The notes under the pieces were generated by a model. It saw only the letters and a list, made by a program, of their open reading frames with translations. It had not been told where the DNA came from and searched no databases. A DNA stretch of 12,431 bases from Thermacetogenium sp. UBA4966 (GTDB lineage Bacteria > Bacillota > DSM-12270 > Thermacetogeniales > Thermacetogeniaceae), in contig DHAA01000015.1 in assembly GCA_002397275.1 (NCBI GenBank), forward strand, positions 1 through 12,431, given 5' to 3'. The position numbers and the translations under genes were made by a program. Below are positions 1 through 6,814 of this stretch, piece by piece. Positions within the stretch are counted from its first letter, which is position 1. The number at the start of each line of letters is the position of its first letter.

Positions 1-441
1 CGTGTGGGCGGCTCGGCGCAGCTCAAGGCCATGCGTCAGGTGGCGGGCAGCCTGCGTCTGGATCTCGCTCAGTACCGCGAGCTGGCTGCCTTTACCCAGT
101 TCGGTTCTGATCTGGACAAAGCGACTTTAGCCAGGCTGGCCAGGGGCGAGAGGATGACCGAGCTTCTCAAACAGGGGCAGTATGTCCCCATGCCTGTCGA
201 GGAGCAGGTTGCAATTCTCTATGCGGGGGTTCACGGCTACCTGGATAAGCTGCCTGTAGACTCGATCCTGGAGTTGGAGAAGGAATACCTGCGTTTTATG
301 AAGAATGAGCACCCGGAGATCCTGGAGGAGATCCGGGAAAAGAAAAACTTGTCTGATGAGCTGATGGAACGGATGAACAAGGTGATCAAGGAATTCACAG
401 ATGAGTTTGGCGCCGCCTTTTCCATCCATAAAACTGCCTGA
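1..441 (+). CDS. atpA: F1 ATP synthase subunit alpha, C-terminal part (5' end outside the window)
   Basis: This is the last 146 codons of the alpha subunit of the F1 sector of ATP synthase, which forms the alpha3-beta3 catalytic hexamer on the cytoplasmic face of the membrane. The frame is open from base 1, so the gene starts upstream. The visible part begins with VGGSAQ, continues with KAMRQVAGSLRLDLAQYREL and AAFTQFGSDLD, and has the conserved QGQYVPMPVEEQVAILYAG stretch of the C-terminal helical domain. These are standard alpha signatures; the beta subunit is encoded separately downstream. The TGA stop at 439-441 is 23 nt before atpG, so the genes are surely co-transcribed. Nothing looks unusual in this fragment. 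Confidence 0.97.
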   Translation, partial: RVGGSAQLKAMRQVAGSLRLDLAQYRELAAFTQFGSDLDKATLARLARGERMTELLKQGQYVPMPVEEQVAILYAGVHGYLDKLPVDSILELEKEYLRFMKNEHPEILEEIREKKNLSDELMERMNKVIKEFTDEFGAAFSIHKTA

Positions 442-464
442 TCAGCAAAGGTGGTGACAGCATT

Positions 465-1340
465 TTGGCAGAACACGTCAGAGATATTAAAAGGCGTATC
501 AGGAGCATTCAGAACACCGAACAGATTACCAAAGCGATGGAGATGGTGGCCGCGGCACGCCTGCGCCATGCCCAGGAGAGGGTCGAGTCGGCGCGCCCCT
601 ACTCTGAGAAGATCGACGAGTTGATCAGAAGGCTTGCCGAGAATACCAGCGAGATCACACACCCCCTTTTTATTCCCAGAGAGCGGCATAAGGTGGGGTA
701 TGTGGTTTTTACCTCGGACAGCGGTCTCTGCGGCGCTTTCAATTCTCATGTTATCCGCAGGGCGGAGGTGGAGATGTCCGCCCAGGAAGTAGATGTGAGC
801 CTGGTAATTGTCGGCAGGAAGGGGCGCGATTACTTCCGGCGCCGCAACCACACTTTCCTGGCGGAATTCCTGGCGATCGGGGATAAACCTTTGATGTCCC
901 AGGCGCGGGGTATTGCCGGCGCGCTGGTGGACCTATATAATGGGAATATCGTGGACGAGGTTAATCTTGTCTATACGGAGTTTATTTCAACAGGCAGGCA
1001 GCAGCCGGTGATGTTCAAGCTCCTGCCGCTTACCGCTCCCCAGATAGAAGAAAGCGAGGAGCGGGATGAAGGCGCCGTTTCTGATTATATCATTGAGCCG
1101 GACGCACAGAGCGTTCTGGAAATGCTCCTGCCCCGCTTTATCGAGGCCGAAATCTTCCGCGCTCAACTGGAGGCCAAGGCGAGCGAAGAAGCCGCGCGCA
1201 TGCTCGCCATGGGCAACGCCACAGAGAACGCCAAGGAAATGATCGATCAACTGACACTGCTGAGCAATAAGCTGCGGCAGGCGGCGATCACCAGGGAGAT
1301 CTCTGAGATTGTCGGTGGAGCGGAAGCCTTGAAAGGATGA
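465..1340 (+). CDS. atpG: F1 ATP synthase subunit gamma
   Basis: This encodes the central rotor stalk of F1, which turns inside the alpha3-beta3 hexamer and couples proton flow to ATP synthesis. The 291-residue length is normal. The N-terminal coiled-coil helix carries the family pattern DIKRRIRSIQNTEQITKAMEM (residues 7-27), the central domain has SDSGLCGAFN (84-93), and the C-terminal helix ends in TREISEIVGGAEAL. The start is TTG, supported by an AAAGGTGGTG ribosome binding site about 8 nt upstream and by the fit of MAEHVRDIKRRI to known gamma N-termini. The TGA stop at 1338-1340 lies just before the atpD ribosome binding site, which suggests translational coupling. Confidence 0.97.
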   Translation: MAEHVRDIKRRIRSIQNTEQITKAMEMVAAARLRHAQERVESARPYSEKIDELIRRLAENTSEITHPLFIPRERHKVGYVVFTSDSGLCGAFNSHVIRRAEVEMSAQEVDVSLVIVGRKGRDYFRRRNHTFLAEFLAIGDKPLMSQARGIAGALVDLYNGNIVDEVNLVYTEFISTGRQQPVMFKLLPLTAPQIEESEERDEGAVSDYIIEPDAQSVLEMLLPRFIEAEIFRAQLEAKASEEAARMLAMGNATENAKEMIDQLTLLSNKLRQAAITREISEIVGGAEALKG

Positions 1341-1354
1341 AGGAGGTAAAAGAG

Positions 1355-2797
1355 TTGGAAGAGCATAATTATGGTATAATTGTCCAGGTAATTGGTCCTG
1401 TAGTGGACATTGAGTTTCCTCCCGGCCGGCTTCCGGATCTGTTTGACGCCATATTTATCAACAGTGAAGATCAGGAGCAAGAGATCAGGGAAACGCTTCC
1501 CCAGAAGCTGAACATTACCCTGGAGGCTATGCAGCACCTGGGAAACAACACCGTCCGCTGCGTGGCCATGTCCTCCACGGATGGAATCAGGCGCGGCATG
1601 CGCGCTCTGGACACCAAATCCCCGATTAAGATGCCTGTGGGCAGAGGAACACTGGGCAGGCTGTTTAATGTTTTGGGGGAGGCCATCGACGGCAAGGGTG
1701 ACGTGGAGGCGGCGGACTATTACCCCATTCACCGTCCGGCTCCGCCCATCATCGAGCAGCGGCCTGCGCGGGAGATTTTAGAAACAGGGATCAAGGTGAT
1801 CGACCTGCTGGCCCCCTTTGCTAGAGGAGGCAAAATCGGGCTGTTCGGCGGCGCCGGGGTCGGCAAAACCGTAATTATCCAGGAATTGATCCGCAATATT
1901 GCCTATGAGCACGGTGGTTTTTCCGTTTTTTGCGGCGTTGGCGAGCGCACCAGAGAGGGGAATGACCTCTATCTGGAGATGAACGAGTCCGGGGTTCTGG
2001 AGAAGTGCGCCATGGTTTTCGGGCAGATGAACGAGCCCCCCGGGGCGCGGCTCAGAGTGGGGCTTTCCGGCCTTACCGTGGCGGAATATTTCCGTGACGT
2101 GGAGGGGCAGGATGTGTTGGTCTTTATCGATAACATCTTCCGCTTTACCCAGGCCGGTTCCGAGGTCTCCGCGCTTTTAGGCAGAATGCCCTCCGCGGTC
2201 GGCTACCAGCCGACCCTGGCTACGGATATGGGACTTCTCCAGGAGCGCATTACCTCTACGAAAAAAGGCTCCATCACCTCTGTGCAGGCTGTTTATGTGC
2301 CTGCAGACGACCTGACCGACCCCGCGCCCGCAACAACCTTCGCCCACCTGGACGGGACCGTGGTTCTCTCCCGGCAGATCTCCGAGCTGGGTCTCTACCC
2401 GGCGGTGGACCCGCTGGACTCCACCTCCCGCATTCTCGATCCGCATATTGTCGGGGAGGAGCACTACACGGTAGCCCAGCGCGTGCAGGAGGTTCTGCAG
2501 CGCTACAAAGAGCTCCAGGATATTATCGCCATCCTGGGTATGGATGAACTCTCTGAGGAAGACAAATTAACGGTAGCGCGCGCCCGCAAGATTCAGCGTT
2601 TCCTGTCGCAGCCCTTCTTTGTGGCCGAGGCTTTTACGGGGCGGCCGGGGACCTACGTCCCTGTCAAGGAGACGATCAGGGGTTTCAAGGAAATCCTGGA
2701 GGGCAGGCACGATCAGATATCGGAGCAGTGCTTCGTCTATGCCAGCACCATCGATGAAGTGGCAGCGCGGGGGCGGGAAATGGAGGCTGTAAGTTAA
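1355..2797 (+). CDS. atpD: F1 ATP synthase subunit beta (catalytic)
   Basis: This is the catalytic beta subunit, which binds and converts ADP and phosphate to ATP. It shows the Walker A P-loop GGAGVGKT (residues 165-172 from the chosen start), GERTREGNDLY, the Walker B region VLVFIDNIFRFTQAGSEVSA, and LGRMPSAVGYQPTLATDMG, all invariant in beta subunits. The 480-residue length is normal. I chose TTG at 1355 because a perfect AGGAGGT at 1341-1347 sits 7 nt upstream and the protein then begins MEEHNYGIIVQVIGPVVD, as in the family. An in-frame ATG at 1337 overlaps the atpG stop as ATGA and would add six residues, but that start would place the ribosome binding site inside the coding region. atpC starts directly after the stop. 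Confidence 0.97.
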   Translation: MEEHNYGIIVQVIGPVVDIEFPPGRLPDLFDAIFINSEDQEQEIRETLPQKLNITLEAMQHLGNNTVRCVAMSSTDGIRRGMRALDTKSPIKMPVGRGTLGRLFNVLGEAIDGKGDVEAADYYPIHRPAPPIIEQRPAREILETGIKVIDLLAPFARGGKIGLFGGAGVGKTVIIQELIRNIAYEHGGFSVFCGVGERTREGNDLYLEMNESGVLEKCAMVFGQMNEPPGARLRVGLSGLTVAEYFRDVEGQDVLVFIDNIFRFTQAGSEVSALLGRMPSAVGYQPTLATDMGLLQERITSTKKGSITSVQAVYVPADDLTDPAPATTFAHLDGTVVLSRQISELGLYPAVDPLDSTSRILDPHIVGEEHYTVAQRVQEVLQRYKELQDIIAILGMDELSEEDKLTVARARKIQRFLSQPFFVAEAFTGRPGTYVPVKETIRGFKEILEGRHDQISEQCFVYASTIDEVAARGREMEAVS

Positions 2798-3232
2798 GTG
2801 GCGGAACAGGCAAAGAATAAATGGAACAGCTTCAATTTAGAGATCGTCACACCGGAGCAGGTGGTGGTCAAGGAGGAAGTGGAAGGCGTGATTATTCCTT
2901 CCACAGACGGGCTGTTGGGCATCCTGCGCAACCACGCCCCCTTTATCGGCGCCCTGGATATCGGTGTGATCAAGTACCTCCAGGAGGGAACTTCCCATTA
3001 TATTGCCTGTAATATGGGTATCTTCGAGATGAGCGGCAATATGCTGCGCATTCTTCCCGACACCGCGGAGCGCGGGGAGAAGATCGATGTGGACAGAGCC
3101 AGAAACGCTAAGAAGCGTGCGGAAGGGCGTATCGAGCGGAGAGCCCGGGAGCTTGATTTACTGCGCGCGGAGATGGCCCTGAAAAGGTCGCTGGCCCGCC
3201 TCAAGGCTGCGGAAGCGGCCGAAAAAAAGTAA
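2798..3232 (+). CDS. atpC: F1 ATP synthase subunit epsilon
   Basis: This encodes the small stalk subunit that binds gamma and the c-ring and can inhibit ATP hydrolysis. The N-terminal beta-sandwich (about residues 10-90) has FNLEIVTPEQVV, the diagnostic IIPSTDGLLGILRNHAPFI, and the segment around ILPDTAERGEKID. The C-terminal half (about 95-140) is a charged two-helix region rich in Arg, Ala and Lys, matching the regulatory helical domain. The length of 144 residues is normal. The GTG start directly abuts the atpD TAA stop; a weak GGAGG lies about 11 nt upstream, so translation probably depends on coupling to atpD. A terminator follows the TAA stop. Confidence 0.96.
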   Translation: MAEQAKNKWNSFNLEIVTPEQVVVKEEVEGVIIPSTDGLLGILRNHAPFIGALDIGVIKYLQEGTSHYIACNMGIFEMSGNMLRILPDTAERGEKIDVDRARNAKKRAEGRIERRARELDLLRAEMALKRSLARLKAAEAAEKK

Positions 3233-3258
3233 AAAGCACAAATATAAGATTGTTAGGC

Positions 3259-3290
3259 AAGAACCTGGGAGAAAACCTCAGGTTCTTTTT
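3259..3290 (+). terminator. Intrinsic terminator of the atp operon
   Basis: A perfect 9-bp inverted repeat, AAGAACCTG (3259-3267) and CAGGTTCTT (3279-3287), encloses an 11-nt loop and runs into five T residues (3286-3290) on the plus strand. It lies 26 nt after the atpC stop. On the minus strand there is no T-run after the hairpin, so it seems to act only on the atp transcript. Confidence 0.9.
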
Positions 3291-3327
3291 GTAGGCGATC
3301 AAGCAAGGCTTTTGACGATCTTTTTTA

Positions 3328-4065
3328 TCATGAGCTAAAACTGAACCTTTGGAAGTAGAGCAGTACAAAGGATTGATGGGCCACCAGGGCCGGCAGCAAG
3401 CTCCCTGTAAGCATGATCAGCATACAGCCTACGCAGGAGACGCCGACAGATCCCAAAAGCATGCTGAAAGCCTGCTTGGAGTTGTTTGTGTACAGCATCT
3501 GCTGCAGGGAAAACAAGACAGCCGACAGAATAAAAGGCGCCAACCACCCGTATTGTGGATATTGGATGCAAACCATGAGAAAGACGACCCCTCTGAAATA
3601 GCATTCTTCGAAGAAAGAGCCTAACAGAGGCACCAATGGGGCCAGGGCCGGCGGCCGGTCCTTGATGGAATCGATCCAGGGAATACTTGATATTTCCTTT
3701 ACCCAATCTGTTTTGGGGGAAAAAATACCAAACAGACCGGAAAGCATAGCGGTAACGCTCAGTTCCGCCAGAATGCCGATCAACAGATACGGCAGATACC
3801 TGACGTCCATCAAAAAATATTGGAAGATGTTGAACTGATAAACGATGCATAGAACCGCGATAAAAGCGGCGGGGGTGACATAATAGAATAGGCCGAGCAG
3901 CGAGGCGCGGATCTGTTCATACTGCAGCGTCGAGTAGCGCATGATATGCCTCGTCAGCTTTTTTAAAGTTGGATTCCCGGATAACAAAAACAAAATTTTA
4001 CCATAAAAAACCGCGAATAAGGTTAGGATAAGGAGCAGCAGCAGATATCCGGTGTCTTTAAACAT
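3328..4065 (-). CDS. CPBP-like multi-pass membrane protein with a degenerate active site
   Basis: The predicted 245-residue protein is very hydrophobic, with several likely membrane helices (about 7-28, 55-77, 90-115, 172-190, 203-222). Residues 153-158 read EECYFR, the EExxxR motif 1 of the CPBP/Abi family of intramembrane proteases (CAAX protease and bacteriocin-processing family). The usual FxxxH motif 2 reads FSLQQ (185-189), with Gln in place of His, and motif 3 has H230 but no Asn four residues later, so proteolytic activity is doubtful. The ATG at 4065 was chosen because GGGAGG lies just upstream; a longer in-frame start at 4122 would run 65 nt into the previous gene. It overlaps that gene by 8 nt, so the two are probably coupled. 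Possible roles, all inferred, are immunity, leader-peptide processing or export linked to the peptide locus upstream. Confidence 0.75.
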   Translation of the reverse strand: MFKDTGYLLLLLILTLFAVFYGKILFLLSGNPTLKKLTRHIMRYSTLQYEQIRASLLGLFYYVTPAAFIAVLCIVYQFNIFQYFLMDVRYLPYLLIGILAELSVTAMLSGLFGIFSPKTDWVKEISSIPWIDSIKDRPPALAPLVPLLGSFFEECYFRGVVFLMVCIQYPQYGWLAPFILSAVLFSLQQMLYTNNSKQAFSMLLGSVGVSCVGCMLIMLTGSLLPALVAHQSFVLLYFQRFSFSS

Positions 4066-4423
4066 TTTTAGCCTCCCAGCGCGTCTTGCATTCGTTGACA
4101 GAGACGGCATACAAAGTAACATTCTGTACGGCGTGAGTCAATATGGGCGCCAGGATGTTGTATCCGGAGGCCGCGAAGAGCAAAGAATAGACCAGGCCGG
4201 TCAACAGCTTCTGCCAAACGGCGTTCACACCAAAATAGATATGGTTCAGCGCATAGAAAAGGCTGGAAAATAGCGCGGCCAACAAAAAATGCAGGCCAAT
4301 CTGGTCGACGAACAGCTTCAGTATAACCTGCCTGAAAATTATTTCCTCAAAAGAGGCCGCGGCAAAGATAAAGAGTATGCTGAGCAGGCTGAAGTTTTCC
4401 CTGTATACAGCGGGGCTCCTCAC
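4058..4423 (-). CDS. Short CPBP family (EExxxR) intramembrane protease-like protein
   Basis: This 121-residue hydrophobic protein consists almost only of the CPBP/Abi core. Motif 1 is EEIIFR (residues 26-31), motif 2 is YALNH (57-61, with Tyr in the usual Phe place), and motif 3 is HAVQN (97-101, HxxxN). All putative metal-binding or catalytic residues are therefore present, unlike in the next gene. Most family members have about 200 or more residues with extra N-terminal helices, so this looks like a C-terminal fragment that gained a start. The GTG start at 4423 shares four bases with the TGA stop of the preceding truncated gene. An AGAGG about 10 nt upstream could be the ribosome binding site. 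It is either a compact working protease or the remainder of a deletion that joined two genes. Confidence 0.65.
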   Translation of the reverse strand: MRSPAVYRENFSLLSILFIFAAASFEEIIFRQVILKLFVDQIGLHFLLAALFSSLFYALNHIYFGVNAVWQKLLTGLVYSLLFAASGYNILAPILTHAVQNVTLYAVSVNECKTRWEAKNV

Positions 4424-4962
4424 CCCCTGGGGCAGCCTCTGGTAGCGGCGATGGAATTCAGGGTCCCCGCAGGCATTTTATAGGCGTCCCCCGCCAGGAG
4501 ACGGCGTTTGGGAGCGGGAAGCCCCTGGATATCGGTTGGCTGCATCGCCTGATACACTCTGCGGGGAACGCCGTTCTTAAAGTCGTCGATAAATTGCGGC
4601 CAGATGAGTTCTCCCTCTCCTACCATCACGGTATCGGCATGCCGGAGAGCCTCTTCCTGCATAAAGCTGACATGAATACCCCCCAAAACCACATAACACC
4701 CTAACTTGCGGTACTCCTCCGCTAAAAAATACATCCTGTTGGCATGCACGGTCATCCCCGATATACCGACAATATCCGCCTTTTCAAATTCTTTGATCAG
4801 TCCGTGTGTCTCGTCGATCACCTCAATCTCCATATCCCGGGGCGTTATCGCTTCAATATAGAGCAGCCCCAGCATAGGCATGTTGATCCTGTTCCTGTTG
4901 CCAAATCCCATCTCTTTGCTGATTTTTTCCTCTGTGCCTGCCTGTATTAAAATAATTTTCAA
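4420..4962 (-). CDS. Truncated cobalamin-binding radical SAM protein (B12 domain only)
   Basis: The 180-residue product matches the N-terminal B12-binding Rossmann-like domain of the B12-dependent radical SAM family. It begins with a KIILIQAG strand and has NMPMLGLLYIEA, a DIVGIS strand, VVLGGIHVSF, and the characteristic MVGEGE. The linker then leads into TLNSIAATRGCP, the sequence that normally introduces the CxxxCxxC iron-sulfur motif of the radical SAM barrel, but TGA follows two codons later. The whole catalytic barrel is missing, and none of the other frames of the next bases encode it. The start is uncertain: TTG at 4962 is preceded by GGGGC, while TTG at 4980 has no clear ribosome binding site. 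It overlaps the CPBP fragment by 4 nt. It may be a pseudogene or a free-standing B12-domain remnant. Confidence 0.7.
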   Translation of the reverse strand: MKIILIQAGTEEKISKEMGFGNRNRINMPMLGLLYIEAITPRDMEIEVIDETHGLIKEFEKADIVGISGMTVHANRMYFLAEEYRKLGCYVVLGGIHVSFMQEEALRHADTVMVGEGELIWPQFIDDFKNGVPRRVYQAMQPTDIQGLPAPKRRLLAGDAYKMPAGTLNSIAATRGCPRG

Positions 4963-5066
4963 GAAATCGCCCCATTTCAAACTACAGTTGCTCTAACGGA
5001 CGCCGCCCAAGGGGAGCGGCGGACCGGGGAAAACCACACTTAGCGGGCCGCCCGGCGGCGCCGGCT

Positions 5067-6233
5067 TCAGTCGCTGTGAAAGGGAATGGACGACCTGTCG
5101 CCGTCGGGCCTAAAATTTATCTCCCAGAGGGGCAGCCGGCGCATACATGACTTGTTTCTGTCGACACCGCTGATTTTTCGTGAAAAGTGATAGAGCCAAT
5201 AATCTACCAGCCTTGCAGCCGCCTCTTCTTGCATTTCCGACACAATCCGCCTGACAATTTGCCTGACGCAAACAGGCTGTTCATCTGTAACCTTCATCCC
5301 GAACGGGAACTTGGTCGTTAGGCAACCGCCGGCGCAAACGTTTCGATAGCTGCACTCGCCGCATATCCCTGCGAAGCCCCTGCTTTTGGCCTCGGCAAAA
5401 AAGTCTCTCATCCGCTCTATGATCCGCTTAAAGTCTTGCCTTGATCGGAAACCGGGGTAATGCATGTTATATTGCTGATCAATAAATGAACAGGGCACAA
5501 CCGTTTTTTCCGCGTCTAAGATGATGTGTAAGAATGAGCCGGCGGGACACTGCCTCGTCAGCATCACATCGAGCATCTCCATGCCCCGCAGTCCGCCCGT
5601 TTTGGCATACTCCAGCTTCTCTATATTTCTTGCGCTGAGTTCGGCAATGGTTTTGAGCATGTTATAGTAGAATTCTCTTTCCAGAATGATCTCCTTGGCC
5701 TTTCTCATGCCGACGACAGGAGTAAAACGGACAAAAGAGGCGCTGTTTTCCCAGGCGAACCTCGATATTCCCTTGATTTCGTCAATATTCTCTTCATAAG
5801 CGGTAAAGCCGAGTCCATAAAAGATGCGGTATTCCTTCAGCAGCCGGATCGAGCGCATGACGCCCTCAAAAGTATCATGGCCGGTTATTTCCCGGTGCTT
5901 TTCCCTGTTCAGGGTATGCAAACTAACTCTGATCATCACTTTCTTGTTTTTTATGCTTTTTAGAAAATTATCTTTGGCGATCAGCCCGTTGGTGGTGATG
6001 CATACCCAGTACCCAAGCTCGCAGGCATCGTGAACAATTTCTTCAAACGCCGGGTTGAGAGTAGGCTCTCCCCCGGTCAGGGTGACCAACTTATAACCCA
6101 TCCCTTTCCCTTCGGTCAGGGCAAAAAGAGCGTCCTCCCTGCTCATGCTGACCCCCTGCATTTCCTGTTCCCAAGCGCCGCAAAATTTGCATTCCATATT
6201 GCAGTCGGTCGTTAAGTGCAGATCCAAATTCAT
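5067..6233 (-). CDS. Radical SAM/SPASM peptide-modifying enzyme (putative RiPP maturase)
   Basis: The 388-residue protein has the radical SAM motif CNMECKFC (Cys 11, 15 and 18) for the 4Fe-4S cluster that cleaves S-adenosylmethionine, and GGEPTLNP at 54-61 for SAM binding. A C-terminal SPASM domain carries Cys 229, 248, 291, 294, 300, 304 and 322, including the CGECSYRNVCAGGC pattern (291-304), which would hold auxiliary iron-sulfur clusters. This architecture is typical of enzymes that modify ribosomal peptides (sactipeptides, ranthipeptides and similar) or act as anaerobic sulfatase-maturase-like enzymes. No PqqD-like leader-binding domain is visible. The ATG at 6233 has only a weak ribosome binding site, but the protein starts directly at the family's conserved first strand. 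The 38-codon Cys-rich peptide gene 169 nt upstream is the likely substrate. The last 40 residues are not typical of any domain I recognise. Confidence 0.88.
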   Translation of the reverse strand: MNLDLHLTTDCNMECKFCGAWEQEMQGVSMSREDALFALTEGKGMGYKLVTLTGGEPTLNPAFEEIVHDACELGYWVCITTNGLIAKDNFLKSIKNKKVMIRVSLHTLNREKHREITGHDTFEGVMRSIRLLKEYRIFYGLGFTAYEENIDEIKGISRFAWENSASFVRFTPVVGMRKAKEIILEREFYYNMLKTIAELSARNIEKLEYAKTGGLRGMEMLDVMLTRQCPAGSFLHIILDAEKTVVPCSFIDQQYNMHYPGFRSRQDFKRIIERMRDFFAEAKSRGFAGICGECSYRNVCAGGCLTTKFPFGMKVTDEQPVCVRQIVRRIVSEMQEEAAARLVDYWLYHFSRKISGVDRNKSCMRRLPLWEINFRPDGDRSSIPFHSD

Positions 6234-6402
6234 GTTACCATCGTCTTTCTTTAAAATTTAGCGGTCTGCATATCGAATATGCCCCCTGATCGACTTCAGG
6301 AAAAATATTTTAACATCTACCGGAAGAGGAAAGCCTGTGTTGTCAAGTAAATTGCCTTGCCCCATAACTTTCCGGCTATCGGCTGTGCAGTAGTTATAGT
6401 GA

Positions 6403-6519
6403 TTAATAGCAGGTAGTTGTGCATGTGCAGTTTACGCAGCTGGTGGTTCCGCCGGGAGCTAATTCAACAAAGTTATCGGTAGCGCAGGTAGCGCCGATTT
6501 TGCTTCTGAACATCAACAT
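6403..6519 (-). CDS. Cys/Thr-rich RiPP precursor peptide (38 aa)
   Basis: This short gene encodes 38 residues beginning MLMFRSKIGATC and ending TTSCVNCTCTTTCY. Cysteines are at 12, 28, 31, 33 and 37, so the C-terminal part has C-x2-C-x-C-x3-C within a Thr-rich stretch. An ELAPGG at 19-24 resembles a double-glycine leader cleavage site, giving a predicted 14-residue core, residues 25-38. A very strong ribosome binding site (GGAGGTGAT, 4 nt from the ATG) supports the start. The next gene on the same strand is a radical SAM/SPASM enzyme, and CPBP proteins follow, which is the usual setting of a thioether-type RiPP. I do not recognise the peptide family. An in-frame ATG at 6576 would give 57 residues but has no suitable ribosome binding site. 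Confidence 0.8.
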   Translation of the reverse strand: MLMFRSKIGATCATDNFVELAPGGTTSCVNCTCTTTCY

Positions 6520-6523
6520 GGAT

Positions 6524-6534
6524 ATCACCTCCCC
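6524..6534 (-). promoter_or_regulatory. Strong ribosome binding site of the precursor peptide
   Basis: Read on the minus strand, the sequence GGGGAGGTGAT lies 4 nt before the ATG at 6519 and closely matches the complement of the 16S rRNA 3' end. It is the strongest such site on the minus strand here and is the main reason to treat the 38-codon frame as a gene expressed at high level. Confidence 0.85.
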
Positions 6535-6658
6535 TCGCCTGAGCTTTCCGGTAGATGTCAAAATCCCAATCCTCATTCACCCGGTATATATTCTGAAGAG
6601 CACGAAACCTATGAGTATCAATAAAATAGGTTGTACAAGCTTATGTTAGCAGCGGCGT

Positions 6659-6685
6659 ATTATCATCTCGTTAACAGATTGTTAA
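6659..6685 (-). promoter_or_regulatory. Possible promoter of the peptide operon
   Basis: On the minus strand TTAACA (6685-6680) resembles a -35 box and GATAAT (6664-6659) resembles a -10 box, but the 15-nt spacer is shorter than the usual 17. It would give a leader of about 130 nt before the precursor gene. It lies after the terminator of the upstream permease, where a promoter is needed. Confidence 0.3.
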
Positions 6686-6723
6686 AAAATAGTTTTATTG
6701 GATACATCAGTCCAATCTAAAAT

Positions 6724-6746
6724 AAAAAACGCCCCGGCGCGGGCGC
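6724..6746 (-). terminator. Intrinsic terminator after the molybdate permease
   Basis: On the minus strand CGCCC (6745-6741) and GGGCG (6734-6730) form a GC-rich stem with a 6-nt loop, followed by six T residues (6729-6724). It lies about 70 nt after the permease stop. It would end the molybdenum operon and separate it from the peptide locus. The permease stop codon itself falls inside a separate 15-bp palindrome (6807-6821) without an adjacent T-run. Confidence 0.75.
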
Positions 6747-6814
6747 AGCAATTAAAAATTCCAATGAGTAAGCAAAAGGGTAAGCAAAAAGGACCCTTCA
6801 GGCTATGATCTATT

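Larger units (their letters stand above)
6307..6564. repeat. 19-bp inverted repeat arms flanking the precursor gene
   Basis: The left arm at 6307-6325 reads ATTTTAACATCTACCGGAA. The right arm at 6546-6564 is its reverse complement with one difference (G for A at the sixth base). In the minus-strand transcript that difference becomes a G-U pair, so all 19 positions can pair, closing a loop of 220 nt that holds the ribosome binding site and the whole precursor gene. No target-site duplication was seen outside the arms. It could be an RNA structure that protects or regulates the precursor message, or the ends of a small mobile cassette. Confidence 0.8.

Noticed and set aside
4999..5023. A GC-rich hairpin CGCCGC/GCGGCG between the SPASM enzyme and the truncated B12 gene, considered as a terminator.
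   Set aside because: There is no T-run after it on the minus strand, so termination there is not supported.
6258..6365. A 35-codon minus-strand frame between the precursor and the radical SAM gene, as a second small peptide.
   Set aside because: It has only a weak GGAAAG before its ATG, no Cys and no family resemblance, and a large part of it is the inverted-repeat arm.
6520..6576. A longer, 57-residue precursor starting at the in-frame ATG at 6576.
   Set aside because: No suitable ribosome binding site precedes it, while the strongest site of the region serves the ATG at 6519; the extra codons run over the repeat arm.
6419..6649. A plus-strand 76-codon frame opposite the precursor gene.
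   Set aside because: It is the antisense shadow of the precursor and its ribosome binding site, with no coding signature of its own.
6764..6792. A short tandem direct repeat of GTAAGCAAAA.
   Set aside because: Two adjacent copies only, in AT-rich non-coding DNA after the permease; no function can be supported.
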